Positions 37,247 to 49,016 of a stretch of DNA of 64,000 nt are shown in pieces. The stretch is from assembly GCA_043228905.1 (NCBI GenBank), contig JBHGNT010000014.1:9796001-9860000 (forward strand). The letters run 5' to 3'. The position numbers were made by a program, and so were the translations under genes. The stretch is from Azolla caroliniana (taxonomy: Eukaryota > Polypodiophyta). Every line of letters begins with the position of its first letter. Positions within the stretch are counted from its first letter, which is position 1. Under the pieces are notes generated by a model, which saw only the letters and a program-made list of their open reading frames with translations, did not search any database and was not told where the DNA came from.

Positions 37247-38135
37247 TTGCGAGGAGAAGCAACATGTGTCACACCTAGTGGTGCATGTAAACTAGTACTA
37301 CCCAACAAAAAGGACAAGCGTCGGATACAAGACTTTGAGAAGATAATGAAAGAAGAAAACATAATAGAAGAAGAAGAGTTCATGACTCATATTATGGAAG
37401 AAGCCTCATTTAACGACACCATCGGGGAAATCGAGGACGTCGTGGACTTGAGCTATCTTCACGATCGACACGTGATTTCGCTTAACTCCATCAACATGTA
37501 CACTATCATCGATGAATATCATCAAAGCATCTTGATGAAGGAAGCTGACATCAACACAAAATATAAAACGGTGGATAGGAAGATCAAGCCAGTTGCGATT
37601 CCGCTACCGGAAGATAGCTGGCAAAAGATGAAGGAAGACACTAAGGATCCAAGCTTAAGAGATCCAAAGGCAATAGGTCATGTCTTCACCGAAGAGACAA
37701 AAGGAAAGCTACGAGTTGGAAGGGAGGATTTCCTCCTCCTTGAAGAGGAGCAAATGTTTCGTGACATGCTTGAGAGACATGGGAAGGCTTTCGCATTTTT
37801 CCCACAAGAAATCGGATGTGCTGATCCAAGGACGATAGAGCCGATGGTGATCTTCACGGTGCCGCATGTGCCTTGGAATTTGAAACCGATACCGGTTTCG
37901 AGAGCACACCTATCGAAGCTGATCGAGCTCTTAAAGGAGAAGGTGGATATGGGAATTTTGGAACCGTCGAATGCTCCCTATTCTAATAGGTGGTTCACGG
38001 TGCCGAAAAAGAATGGATCATTGCGATTCATCCAAGATCTTCAACCTGTCAACAAGGTGACAATTCGGAATGTTGGAATCGGTCCGAGTGTGAATGAATT
38101 TGCCAAAGCGTTTGCGGGCTGGTCCATCTACTCCA
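37247..38135 (+). pseudogene. C reverse transcriptase, N-terminal part
   Basis: Shows the pre-RT linker, then PHVPWNLKPIPVSRAHL, GILEPSNAPYSNRWFTVPKK and NGSLRFIQDLQPVNKVTIRN, ending in WSIYSM where E is inserted. The same order occurs in F (59494-59913), which gives the family assignment. Confidence 0.85.
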
Positions 38136-38573
38136 TGTTAATCCTTAGGGCCGGACAATGGCCTAACACAGGGTGTCTCCAGAAGACACTTCACCAAAGG
38201 GGTGTTATGGCGAGATAACTTAAGACACGACAATTAATCTGACTTAATTGGCTACTTAGCAATAAGGCATTCACTTAATACACGCGTAAGATATAACAAT
38301 TAATATAGAACGGTAATCAATACGTGAAGATAAAACAAGAAGCTTATATTAATTCTCTGTTAAAGTTATACATTGTAACCGGGCCTTTATATAGGTCACT
38401 GGTGCTGCGTACAAAACGGTGCCAACCGGCACCTATTCAGAACCGGTCCGGATTCGGATCGGCATACCGATTCCGGTCCGTCCGTTCACTACATACTTAT
38501 AATCTATAAAACATATTCTGAATAACCATCCCTTTCACATTCTGGTCTTTAATCCTTTGTCGGCCGAGTAACA
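38136..38573 (-). repeat. E 3' LTR
   Basis: 438 bp. On the minus strand it has a TATA box (TATATAAAG, about 38385-38393). Confidence 0.9.
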
Positions 38574-38626
38574 CATGGCACGCCCGTGGGATAGTACTTT
38601 GTACGTCGAATCCCACTATCCGGCCC

Positions 38627-39151
38627 TTAAGCCTTCATCCAAGATATCCAGAATACTCTGCTCCAGGGTATCCAATGGTTGTTCGGAACTCTGTTGTGGT
38701 TGCTGCGGCTGTTGTGGCTGTTGTTACTGCTCCGACTCCTCTGATTGTTGCTCCTTAGATGGCGTCTGTTCGGCTCCCGGTACCGGCGGTTGTGGAAGTG
38801 ATTCCTCCTTAGCTGCTTTGCCGGATTTGACTCTGGTTGACTCGCCCTAGCCTTGTCTCCGTCCGGTCCTTGCTCCGGTGATGGCTCCTTATCGCTGAGG
38901 TTGACGGTCGCCACCTGCTTTGCTTCTTCTCTCTGTAGCCTGGTCCGTTCATAGCTTTCAAACTGGATTTGAGCATCCAGTTGATCATCATCTAGCTGTG
39001 CTACAAGTTGCCGGACCATTGCTGACTGCTCCTCCGCCAGAGTTACAAAATCTTCGGCTAACTCATCTCTTACGGTGGTGAAGTCCTCCTTCATTAGCAT
39101 GTAGTAGTTGTCGCCATCCTTCGGCTGGTTTTCCGCGTCCGCCTGTAGCAA
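38627..39151 (-). pseudogene. E copy of the Outer 3' ORF C-terminus
   Basis: LQADAENQPKDGDNYY...VRDELAEDFVTLAEEQSAMVRQLVAQLDDDQLDAQIQF aligns by eye with Outer 48170-48440 (LHADAENRKKDDDNFY...IREELSDDFMSLVG..SSVRRLIERLDDDHLGTQLQF). Predicted helical and charged. The downstream tail is Asn/Arg-rich and frame-shifted relative to Outer. Confidence 0.75.
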
Positions 39152-39299
39152 CTGGAGCTCGGCTGTGTGCTTTGCCCATTTGTCACATTACTGGGAGTAG
39201 GAGGTGGATACGGTGGCATTGATCAAGCAGTTGAAGGACGAATGACAAGCCATGGAGGACAAATCGAAGCATGGGTTTTCGGGCTGCCCTGGGCCGATG

Positions 39300-41293
39300 A
39301 GCTCTTCAACATTCTCCTTTTGTTGTTCAAGCTCTGCCGCATTCCGCTCATTTGCCTTCTTCACCCATTCGGTTGCCTACTTCCGGATGACTTCTTGAGT
39401 TTCCCACTCCGTGGCTTTGCCTTTTGATCTTGTAGTGACTTGTTGTATGTCCGCGACTTTCGCGTCTACCATGTTCACCGCTGGTCGCTTGTCGTAGCTC
39501 TTCGTCGGACATTGATTACTATAGTGGCCTTCTTGCCAGCAATAATAGCAGTACGGCTTTCGGGTGTTGCTGGATTCGGCGTGTGTGCTTGGTGCAGGTC
39601 CTGTGGTAAGTGCTTGGTTTTGGTCCGGTTGGCTGCTTGGAGTGCCCTTTTCCAGTTCCCGTTGATGACCCCCCTTTTTGTTGAAATGACATTTCTTGAA
39701 ATTCTTTTTGTTTCAGTAACCTTGACGGTGTTGGTCGTCATACTTGCCATAGTCTTCCCGTCGGTGGTTGTAACTAGGGGAGTGCTCCCGGTTGTATCTC
39801 TCATACCGTCCATTATAGTCCTGGTATCTATCCTGTCTGTGATATCGGTCATAAACGTCTCTTCGATCGCTGTACTGGACATCTTGTGCCGGTCGGTAGC
39901 GTTCCTCTCGCCGCCAGCAGTCTTCTTCTTCCTCCTGGTTGCTCTATGGTTCAATTTGCCAGACCGGTGGTGCTTGCCGATTTAACAAGTTATATTCACA
40001 CCGTTCCATTGTGTGACTTCTAGAGTGGTAGAGCAAGCATTGGGAACGCATGGTGCATTCCAACGCCGAATGTTCGGCATTCAGGCATGTTGTACATCGA
40101 ACTGCTTGCGGAAACAAAGGTCCTCTTTCGTTGGTAGTGCACGCTGAAGTGCGCCCATGGTTAGCCATGAACTTGAGGTTTCCATTTCCCGAACTTGGTC
40201 GATCACTTGATCTATGCTGCTGGTGCGGAAATCAATAACGGTGCACACCGTACGTAAGGGTTCCTGGAGGGCTGCTAAGAATATGGCCTTTGTTTCTTCC
40301 TCCGGTGGTGTTCGACTAAGCTAGCTGTGGATCCGCTGGAACCGGATGACAAACTGCTGAATGTTCTCCGTTGGTTCCTGCCGGATACTGTAAAATAAGC
40401 CTACCATTTCCCGCTGGTTCATCTCCTTGTGAAAGAAATGCAATTTTTTTTCCTTTAATGTTTCAAACATGGGGATGGTGCTGGGATCTTGTGTTCGGTG
40501 CCATCTGGCGGCCGGTCCCTCCAAGGTCATGCCGAACTCTGCTCTTTTTGAGCGTTCCTCTTCGTTTGCATTTAAGCGTTGGGACACATGGTTCGCCTCC
40601 CAGGTCTGCTGAAACGCATGGACGTGGGCTTCCGCGTCCGGATCATCCCGGTATCTAGGATATTGGAATGGCATATCGTCGTCTAGTGTCGGTACACGGG
40701 CTAGTGGTGTCGGTGGTCGTTCCTCCTCTTTTGGTGTCGGAGGTTTTTCCCGGTCTTTTGTCGCTGTTGGAGGTCTTTCATGCTCCTCTTTCGGTGTCGG
40801 AGGCTTCTCCTCCTAGACTTCCGGTGTCAGAGGGCTCTTGTCCTCAACTTTTGGTTCCGGAGTGTGGTCGACTTCCGGTATCAGAGGTTCCAGCCTTGTC
40901 AATTCTGGTTCCGGTGTCGGCAAGGTATCTGACTCCTCATCCTCTGGTCCGCATGGGGTGTCGTTACTGCTGCGGTAGTTCGTCTGCGGCTGTATTCCCT
41001 GTCCGAACCCGATTCAAACGCCGAAAATGCTTCGTATTTGCCTTCCCCCCGCTACCAATGCCTGGAGAAGGGATTCCGCTTCTCGGAGGCTGCTTAGGCT
41101 GCTTCCTTCGTCAGGGTAGGTGTTTTGTGGTAACCGAAGTGATTCCTTAGCCACTCTTCAGATCACCTTGGAAAATGAGCGATCCGCTCTGATTTCTTCT
41201 GCCACTTGCTGGAAAGCCTCTTGCTTCCTCAGCCGTTCAACAAGTCTCCTTGCTTGCTCCGTAACCGGGTCGTTTGTTGGTCACGTCATCCAT
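39300..41293 (-). pseudogene. E gag
   Basis: Capsid-like region (YRDDPDAEAHVHAFQQTWEANH, 40674-40321), Cys/His segment CTTCLNAEHSALEC (near 40090) and a CCHC knuckle CYYCWQEGHYSNQC (near 39540), all with counterparts in Outer. Later VADIQQVTTRSKGKATEWE matches Outer at 26230-26290. Stops are present. Confidence 0.8.
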
Positions 41294-41344
41294 TCTTGCC
41301 GATGTTCGCTGCGATTGTGCAGGAATCGTGGTCGCCAAAAACTG

Positions 41345-41782
41345 TGTTAATCCTTAGGGCCGGACAATGGCCTAACACAGGGTGTCTCCGGAAGACACTT
41401 CACCAAAGGGGTGTTACGACGAGATAACTTAAGACACGACAATTAATCCGACTTAATTGGCTACTTAGCAATAAGGCATTTACTTAATACACGCGTAAGA
41501 TATAGCAATTAATACAGAACGGTAATCAATATGTGAAGATAAAACAAGAAGCTTATATTAATTCTCCGTTAAAGTTATACATTGTAACCGGGCCTTTATA
41601 TAGGTCACCGGTGCTGCGTACAAAATGGTGCCAACCGGCACCTATTCGGAACCGGTCCGGATCTGGATCGGCATACCGATTCTGGTCCGTCTGTTCACTA
41701 CATACTTATAATCTATAAAACATATTCCGAATAACCATCCCTTTCACATTCTGGTCTTTAATCCTTTGCCGACCGGGTAACA
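41345..41782 (-). repeat. E 5' LTR
   Basis: 438 bp, same length as its partner, with scattered point differences (for example CCAGAAGAC versus CCGGAAGAC). Confidence 0.9.
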
Positions 41783-43118
41783 CTCCATTGGTGATCTCTA
41801 CTCCGGATATGACCAATGGAGTAGATATGAGCCCAATTTATATGTGACTGTAGATATGAGCCCAACCGGAATCGGGTGGTTCATCAACCAAGAAGGAGAA
41901 GATAATGCGAGGTATGCCATCCGGTTCAGAGCAAAGGTTCTCAACGAACGACAACGAGGATACACCCAAATCAAGCGGGAACTTTGGGGTATTGTGTCGG
42001 CAGTGAAGATGGACAAAGACTACTTGATCGGGTTGGAAGTGATAATTGAGACAGATTGTCTCCCAATCCTCGGGATGATCTCAGAATGTGCGACCCCAGA
42101 TCTAGCTATGCTAAGGTGGATCACCTATATCAAGTCTTTAAGCCGAGAGATCCGCCACATTGCAGGGAAGAAGAACACCATGGCTGACATGCTATCAAGG
42201 GCAAGATTTGAGAATGACGGTGACATGGTTTCGAAAGATGAAGACGTCACCCTCGACTTCTTCAAGGTGGCCCGACTATCGGCGGAAGACAAGGACACAC
42301 TAACCCTCCACGCCTTGAACGAGGACGAGTACGAAGGAGAGTGGTTACTGATCGGCAGATTCTTAAGAACAATGACGACGGATGCTTCATTGACGAAGGA
42401 GGAGGCTCTACAAATTCGGAAGAAAGCTTACCAATACTTCTTGAGGGGAGGATTCCTTTGGCGACACCCAAAAAGAAGGATAGGAATGCCACGTCGAGTG
42501 GTGGTAAAGAAAGCAGAGCAAGTGACGCTGATGACCGAATTCCACGAGAGTCCTTGGGCAGGTCATAGAGGAACATGGGCGACATTCGAAAAGTTGAAGG
42601 AGAAGTATTGGTGGCCAAGCATGTACAAAGATGTACTCCATTTCGTGTCCACATGCGAAACTTGCCAAGTAGATTCGAATATATGTCATCATCATGAGCT
42701 ACGACTGACATACCTGCTCACCATACACTTCAAATGGATGGTGGATCTGGTCTCGATGCCAATGGGAGTGGGACAAATGAAGTACTTAGCTCTAGCAAGA
42801 GAATACTTGACAAATCAAGTAGAAGGACGGGCCTTGACAAATAAGATGACGTCAGTAGTTTGCAAATTTCTACTTGAAGAGGTTGTATGCCGATATGGAT
42901 GTGTGGGAAAGATAGTGGCCGACTGAGGGGAGTTGGATGCACATGAAGCAACGGAGCTAGATAGATCAAGGTTGGCCATACCCATTGCGGGAAAAAGAGT
43001 AAAGATTTTCAAGAAAAGACAAGACGAGGATCCTGACCTCGATCACCTCAACGATGAAGATAGTAGGACAGAACCTACAAACTTGATTTTATGTACACGA
43101 GGACGTGGAGGAATCTAA
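41783..43118 (+). pseudogene. C remaining RT fragment, RNase H and truncated integrase
   Basis: After E the frame resumes as SIGDLYSGYDQ, but the rest of RT with the catalytic box is missing. It jumps to RNase H (VDMSPTGIGWFINQEG, ETDCLPILGM, MADMLSRARF). Integrase has the zinc segment (H..H..CETCQ near 42660), FKWMVDLVSMP and CRYGCVGKIVAD, then a stop and a deletion joining to IPIAGKRVKIFKK. A 16-base phrase repeats at 41822 and 41851 near the RT deletion. Confidence 0.85.
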
Positions 43119-43194
43119 TTGTTCACCGTAACTGAAATCTCACACTCTCTCTTCTTGGCACGTACTAGAGGACGTGCGGTTTGGTGGGGGTAGA

Positions 43195-44402
43195 TGTCGT
43201 AAAGATTTTCGCCAACGGTGTGAAAATAGGATGGAATGTACAAAATCGAGTGTGGTTCTTCACACACAACATAAAACAATAATAGTGAAGATACTATTTT
43301 AGATTAGCTTAATATCTTAGTACGGGAAGATGGAGGTCTTCAAGAGCTTCCGAATGTACTTTACTATATTTGAAACAGACAACTAAATGTCAAATTATGT
43401 GAATGTGAAGTTTGAGAAGAAGAAGAGAAAAACAAAACCATAAGATATCCCACATAGATAGGACAAATCAAGATCCCACAGTATATAACGAGAGCAAGAA
43501 CTTATTACTTTCTATCTATGTTTGTGGCGCAAAATGTTGTTGGGCTAAACTGTGGCTTAACTACTTGTAATGGTTTTTGGAGAACCGGAACCAAAATCGG
43601 ACCGACGACGACGGAACTGAAACCGAAACCTGCACTAAAATGGACGGACGACGATGGAACTGAAACCAACCCCTGCACCGAACGGTGACAGAACCCGAAT
43701 TGACACCGACGACGGAACCAAAACCGGAACAGATAGACCGGATCATCGGGTTGGAAGCGGACCAGATAAATGGATCGATTAGATAGATTGATCGCGACGA
43801 TTTCGGTGTGAAATGGACAAAATCATCTAAACTAAAAACCTAGTAAGAATTTGTATACAAAGGGATGCAAGCAAGGCTTGAACCTTGCACCTCCAAGATA
43901 AGAGGCAATAAACTTACCACTAAGCTAAATCATTTCCTTAGAAATGTTTTTTCTATCATTATACTTTTACCTGTAAATTCTCATATTAGAGCTTGATTGA
44001 GTGACATGATTATCATGCATCACATGTAATGCATGAGCGCCAAATGGCTAACATGCATCACATACATTCCATGCATTGTATGCATGCTTATACCCTCATA
44101 TGCATCATATGCATGGGGACGTCTATAAAAGAGTGATTGAAAAAGATCAAAAGGGGGGGGGGGGGGGGCTATGTATTAATGAAGAAATTAAGAGTAAGAA
44201 AATTCGTTATCCCATTTTTGTGATGTATTAATCTTGTCTCTCAATCTAAAGTCAAGCGTTCTATCTCATCTCAATCTCTCTCTCTTTCAATCTATCTTAA
44301 AATAATTTCTCGCTAAAGCTTGTGCAAACTTGGAATCCTTCCGGTCCAGAACCCCGACGGTTCCGCCTCACGATCCGCACGTAGTGACGGATCTTCACGA
44401 CA
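43195..44402 (+). repeat. C 3' LTR
   Basis: 1,208 bp, shorter than the 5' LTR mainly because the GAC-rich minisatellite has fewer units (about 43580-43745). A purine-rich tract (TTTGGTGGGGGTAGA) directly precedes it. TATA box at 44124-44130. Confidence 0.9.
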
Positions 44403-45683
44403 ACGAAAACGGTTGGCAGTCCAAAGCCGTCATTTTTGTTTATTACAGGACACATTGTACCAGAAGAGAGACGACGAAATATGGCGACGCACAGTCTGGA
44501 GGGACGAAAAGGACGCAATCCTATGGGAAGCTGATTGCGGAGTGGCAGGAGGCCAATATGCCGGGGATGCTACAACAAGGAAAATTTGGAGAAGTGGATT
44601 ATGGTGGTCGACAAGCCTGAAAGACGCCATCCAATATGCAAAGGGATGTGATCTCTACCAATGGTTGGGTCAACCCACGGAACGAGCACAAATGCCTCAC
44701 CAATCGGTCTTGCCATTGGACCCTTTTCAGAAATGGGGTTTGGATTTTGTAGGACCATTCAAGCCGCCAGCAATGTGAACCGACAACCAGTATATTATTG
44801 TCGCGACCGATCATTGTACAAAGTGGGTAGAAGCCAAAGTTCTGAGAGACAACACCACATCATCAACAACAATTTTTTTATATGAATACATTTGGTGTAG
44901 GTACGGTTGCCCGATCGAGCTTATCAGTGATCAGGGTGGTCATTTCCAAAGCCAGGTAGTGGAAAGCTTGAGAACCTTCTACGCGGTTGTGTATAAACGG
45001 AGCACACCGTACTATCCACAGGCCAACGGACTGGCGGAATCCATCAATAAGACACTCTAGAATATTCTCCGGAAGATCGTCAATGAAAACCAGACTGATC
45101 GGGACACAAAGTTACAACGCGCGCTATGAGCATACCAGAGGACGTACAAGACAAGTATCCGTACGACACCGTTTTGGTTAGTGTATGGGTTAGAAGCGGT
45201 CATGCCGATGGAATTTCAAATTCCTAGCTTACGGAAACAAGTCCGAGAACGGTTGAGTGAAAAAGAATCGGAAAAATCCCGTTGGCGGCGTTGTGTGAAT
45301 TGGAAGAGCACTGAATAGCGAGTATCTTACAACTAGAACTTGAGCAATGACGAAGAAAAGCTTTCGTGGACAGGCACCGGTAGGGAAATGAGAAAGATTT
45401 TGGGATCGGCAAAGTCGTCTTAGTAATGCAGACCCGAATGGGGAAAATGTTGGGAAAGCTACGGTTTTGGTGGACCGGACCGTATTGGATAACGAGAGAG
45501 TTTAAAGGGTCCTACCAATTGGGCACTTTAGCCGGTGAAGTACTAGAAAAGTGGGTTAATGGGTTCCGGTTAAAACCCTACTACGGACCAATGCCAAGGA
45601 ATCCGTTCGGGCAACGGAAAGAGGAAACAGAAGACGGTAAACTTGCACCAAAGCCGGCATTGCCGGATACTACAGATGAATAA
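44403..45683 (+). pseudogene. Outer integrase
   Basis: Zinc-binding region with shifts (44420-44660), then catalytic core segments WGLDFVGPFKPP, IIVATDHCTKW, LISDQGGHFQ and YYPQANGLAESINKTL (44730-45060), then the C-terminal part LRFWWTGPYWITREFKGSYQLG (45450-45520). Stops at several points. No chromodomain was seen. Confidence 0.85.
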
Positions 45684-45848
45684 TAGTACTTTTGACCGCA
45701 CGAGAGAAAAGAAAAAAGAAAAAAGAAAAGAACGGCCACCCCAAAATGACATGATGTCAGCCATTTAAAAGTGCACCATGCGGCATACAAATACTATTGT
45801 GATACACGACGTGCATGCGTGAGAATCAAGAAAAGGCGGCTGGACAAA

Positions 45849-48640
45849 ATGGGGGCACAAAACATCCGGTTAACAGAGGCATTGTCATTTCATGAAAATA
45901 GGATATTCAAAGAGCAAAAGCGCTTACAGATTTCCGAACGTGCGCAGGCAAGCACTGATACCCAAGCACTCCACCGAAGCAACGAGAGCGAAGAAGAAGA
46001 CACAAGACAATTGGCTCTATCAGACGTCAACAAGACCTGGCTCAACAGAAACGGATTAGAAGGGTTCCTACGAGTGGTGGAGGTGCCACCGCATGAAGAA
46101 CCAAAGAAGGTCGCGTTACAAATTGACCTCGAGGAAATCACAGAGGGCATGGTGCAGGCCCTTACCGGACTACCAGCAGGAGGCTTCTACTCCATTGAGA
46201 ACCCCTCCACTGAGACACTGACGGATTACTTTGGAGAGTACTCCATAGCCATCAAAGCAAACCACACACAAGGTGGTGAGGACCTTCTGTTTCGAGAGGT
46301 GGCACGGGTGTTGATCAAATATGGATTTATGCATCCTTGTCCACCGCCCATGCCTAAAAACAAAGCCGGTTTTATCATTGCGACGTATGAAGGCGTTAAG
46401 GTGGACTAGCCGGTTATAGTGTGAGATTCCTCGCGAGTTGCCATTCAATCAATTGTGGAGGGGAAGAAGGCATGGATTGTGGTGGCGCAATGGATGACCT
46501 TGTTGGTACCCCAACCACTGGCCATTAAAGCAAAGAAGCGGGGCCGATTGGTAGAAACAACGCCGAATAAACCCTCGAAACGACACTAGCTCCTCACCAA
46601 GCACACCTCCCCTTGGATGGAAGGGGGCTTGTCTCAAAAGGAAACGGAGCAGTTGGGCCAGAAGAAACAGGTGGAAAAGCCGGTCAAGCCCATCAAGATC
46701 AAGCTGCGCCGGTAGGACCGGGAGACGGACACCTTGGTCCAAAGAATCAACCAAGAAACCGTAGAGGAAGACGCGATGGAAGAACCCATAGAGACCCTCC
46801 AATGTCGGTAGAGAAGGCGTGACAGGGAGTAGCAAGGTGATAGATTGGGTCTAGGTCTGGACAACACCCCGATTCCCCGCTCCGCGGTAGAGGATAGAAG
46901 GCTAGAAACCGGCTCTATAGGACCATGAATGGTGGCACCGGTTCTGCAAGAACCAAAACATATGTCACTGGATCAGCAGGCGTACCCAGACGAGGAACGA
47001 CTTCCAGAGCTGGATGCACTAGGGCTGCAAGGAGAAGGTCCAAGGCCGGAGTCAATGCCACAATCAATTTCACTGAGACAACACAACACCTGTAGTCAAT
47101 GGTTGAGATGGCTGGGGGAGCAGGTGTCAGGAGTTGTGAACCGGATGAACAAAGAAGAAAGGATGCAAATGGACCAGTTTTCCACCACAACCGAAGAATT
47201 AGAAAACCCAGACGAGGATCCAGACCTTAGAAGAAGAGTTGGAGAAGGCCAAGGAAAGCGCGGCCGGCATGGCCAAGATAGGGCCAAACACAACCACTGA
47301 GCCGGTGGCACCGGCTAACACACAAGCACCAGAGGAACTGGTGGCCAGCACAACCCCGATAAATAATATCGAGTGAGAACAAGAACAATCAACCTTGAAA
47401 GAGGATTGGTCGCTCAAGAGGCCCTAAGGGGTAGAGAAAGAGAGCAAAAGAAAGTAGTCGAGGAGGAGAAGCGGAGAATAGAAGAAGCTCTCCAGAAGAG
47501 TCATGCCACTAACGACCGGCTGAAAGAGGAATGCGACAAGTTGCTGTAGGAAAAGGACAAGCTCCGGCATGGTGCAGAAGCAGAAATAGAATGGCTCATG
47601 GAGGAATTACGACAATAGAAGTACAGGGAGGATCCGCGCTCGCTCTCAAATGAACTACAAGCTAAAACAAAAAATGGAAGACTTTGATAAGTTGCGCCAG
47701 GACCACAAGAAACTAGATGCAGAGCACAAAAAGCTTGGGGTAGAATTGGACCGACAATAGGAGAAGTTGAGGGAACTCCGGGTGGAGGTAGCTAAGAAGT
47801 CAGACGCGTTGGCGGAAGAACGGACAAAGGCGGTAGAGTCAGCAAAATTGCTGGAAGAGGCGGCAAGAGAAAGGATGGAGCTAACCTGACAACACTACGA
47901 GGAAATGGAACAAGCAAAGATGGCTCTGGATAGGGTTCAGATGAATTATCAGACCCAAATGCTTGAATACGAGGTGTAGGCCTAGGCTACCGCATCGTTG
48001 ATTAAGCAGCTGAAAGAGGAGAAGCATGCGGCGGAAGATAGCTCGAAGTTGGGAGTACGCCGGATCCGAGCAATACTGGCAGCATGGAAAGAACGGATGA
48101 AGAGGAATATTGATGAAAGCTTGATGGAATGGTGGACTCATTGGTCACGACGAGCGGCAAAATTGCAAGTCCTTCACGCGGACGCCGAAAACCGGAAGAA
48201 GGACGACGACAACTTCTACAAAATGGACAAGGAAAGCATCGTCACCATCCGGGAAGAGTTGTCGGACGACTTCATGTCCTTAGTGGGAGTTCACCTTAGT
48301 TCGGTTCGACGGTTGATCGAGAGACTAGATGACGATCATCTTGGCACACAACTCCAATTCCAACGAGAACGACGGCGACGTGAGGTAGAACGAATGACGA
48401 CTGCAATTAATATTAGTGATGATGAGCCATTTGTGGATCCATAACCGCAGCCGGACCAACCACCGAAGGAAGTCGGAGGAGAGCAGCAAGAAGAATTTGG
48501 CCCGGAGCAGACAAGGGATGCCAAGACGGAGTTACTAGTCAGAGTCGGTGGGGAAGGGAACGCGGAGCAACAGAGCGAGGGACCGCTCGAACCCCTGGAT
48601 CATAGTATATTGGACATATTCGATAAGGATTGATAGAGCT
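45849..48640 (+). pseudogene. Outer extra ORF downstream of integrase
   Basis: A separate coding region of up to ~900 codons between the integrase stop and the 3' LTR. The first open part (first ATG 45849, to 46409) has an acidic N-terminus, then LNRNGLEGFLRVVEVPP and MVQALTGLPAGGFYSIENP. The frame continues past several mostly TAG stops into Lys/Glu-rich coiled-coil-like sequence (about 47380-48000) and a final open block 47998-48444. No sure homologue. The TGLPAGG phrase loosely recalls plant transposon-associated ORFs, a weak inference. E keeps its last part, which argues for function. Confidence 0.6.
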
Positions 48641-48644
48641 ACCC

Positions 48645-48686
48645 ACGGGTTCGACGTACAATGTACTGTCCCACGGGCGTGCCATG
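48645..48686 (+). other. Conserved non-purine sequence before Outer 3' LTR
   Basis: Where the polypurine tract should lie, the sequence ends CCCACGGGCGTGCCATG and is preceded by GTACAATGTACT. E has almost the same ~40 bases in the same place (plus 38574-38613). No purine run is present in either. Confidence 0.7.
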
Positions 48687-49016
48687 TGTTGGCTGGTGGC
48701 TAGAGTATAAAATATAGTAGAGGAAGAGCCAATTTCATATTTGTTAAGATTAGTATTAATGAGAATTATAATAGGAACGGGTGGCTTTAGAAAAGATGTA
48801 CCGATCTGAATCTGGACCGGTTCATAGCCGGTTGTCGGTTTGGCACCGTTTTGTAAACAGAACCGGATACCTATAAAAGGATCCGAAGAACGATGTATAT
48901 GGGGACGGAATTAATATAAGAGGGTCTTGTTACTATTGTATATTTGTTCAATTTCGTTAAGTGCTTATGGTTTTTTTTAGCTTACATGTGTAATTAGCCA
49001 TATGTGATTGTCTATC
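48687..49016 (+). repeat. Outer 3' LTR, left part
   Basis: Matches the start of the 5' LTR, including TATAAAAGGATCC, up to the copia A insertion point. Confidence 0.9.

Larger units (their letters stand above)
38136..41782 (-). mobile_element. Pol-less LTR retrotransposon 'E' related to Outer
   Basis: Two 438-bp LTRs (38136-38573, 41345-41782) are flanked by CTCCA (38131-38135, 41783-41787). On the minus strand, PBS TGGCGACCACGATTC follows the right LTR (about 41319-41340), then gag with knuckles, then a C-terminal coiled-coil piece, then the same non-purine pre-LTR sequence as Outer. There is no protease, RT, RNase H or integrase. The LTR ends (TGTTA...GGATTAACA) and the last 70 bp resemble Outer. 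Confidence 0.92.
28809..44402 (+). mobile_element. Ty3/gypsy retrotransposon 'C' with nested D and E
   Basis: LTRs (TGTCGTAAAG ... TTCACGACA) bound gag, protease, RT, RNase H and part of integrase on the plus strand. The native length without D and E is about 7.15 kb. The flanks (ACGAACAG / ACGAAAAC) give no clean 5-bp duplication, but Outer's pol frame resumes across it. C's pol matches F. RT loses its catalytic part and integrase is deleted after YGCVGKIVAD, so C is defective. Confidence 0.88.

Noticed and set aside
34983-38135. D and C as one element with two gags
   Set aside because: D has its own LTR pair, opposite orientation and interrupts C's PBS, so it is a separate insertion.
43865-43939. 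Functional tRNA gene
   Set aside because: A and B boxes are present, but the anticodon and T loops appear one base short and the acceptor stem is poor. Listed only as a tRNA-like module.
28804-44407. Clean 5-bp target duplication around C
   Set aside because: AACAG precedes C but ACGAA follows it. The similarity ACGAACAG/ACGAAAAC is suggestive but not a duplication.
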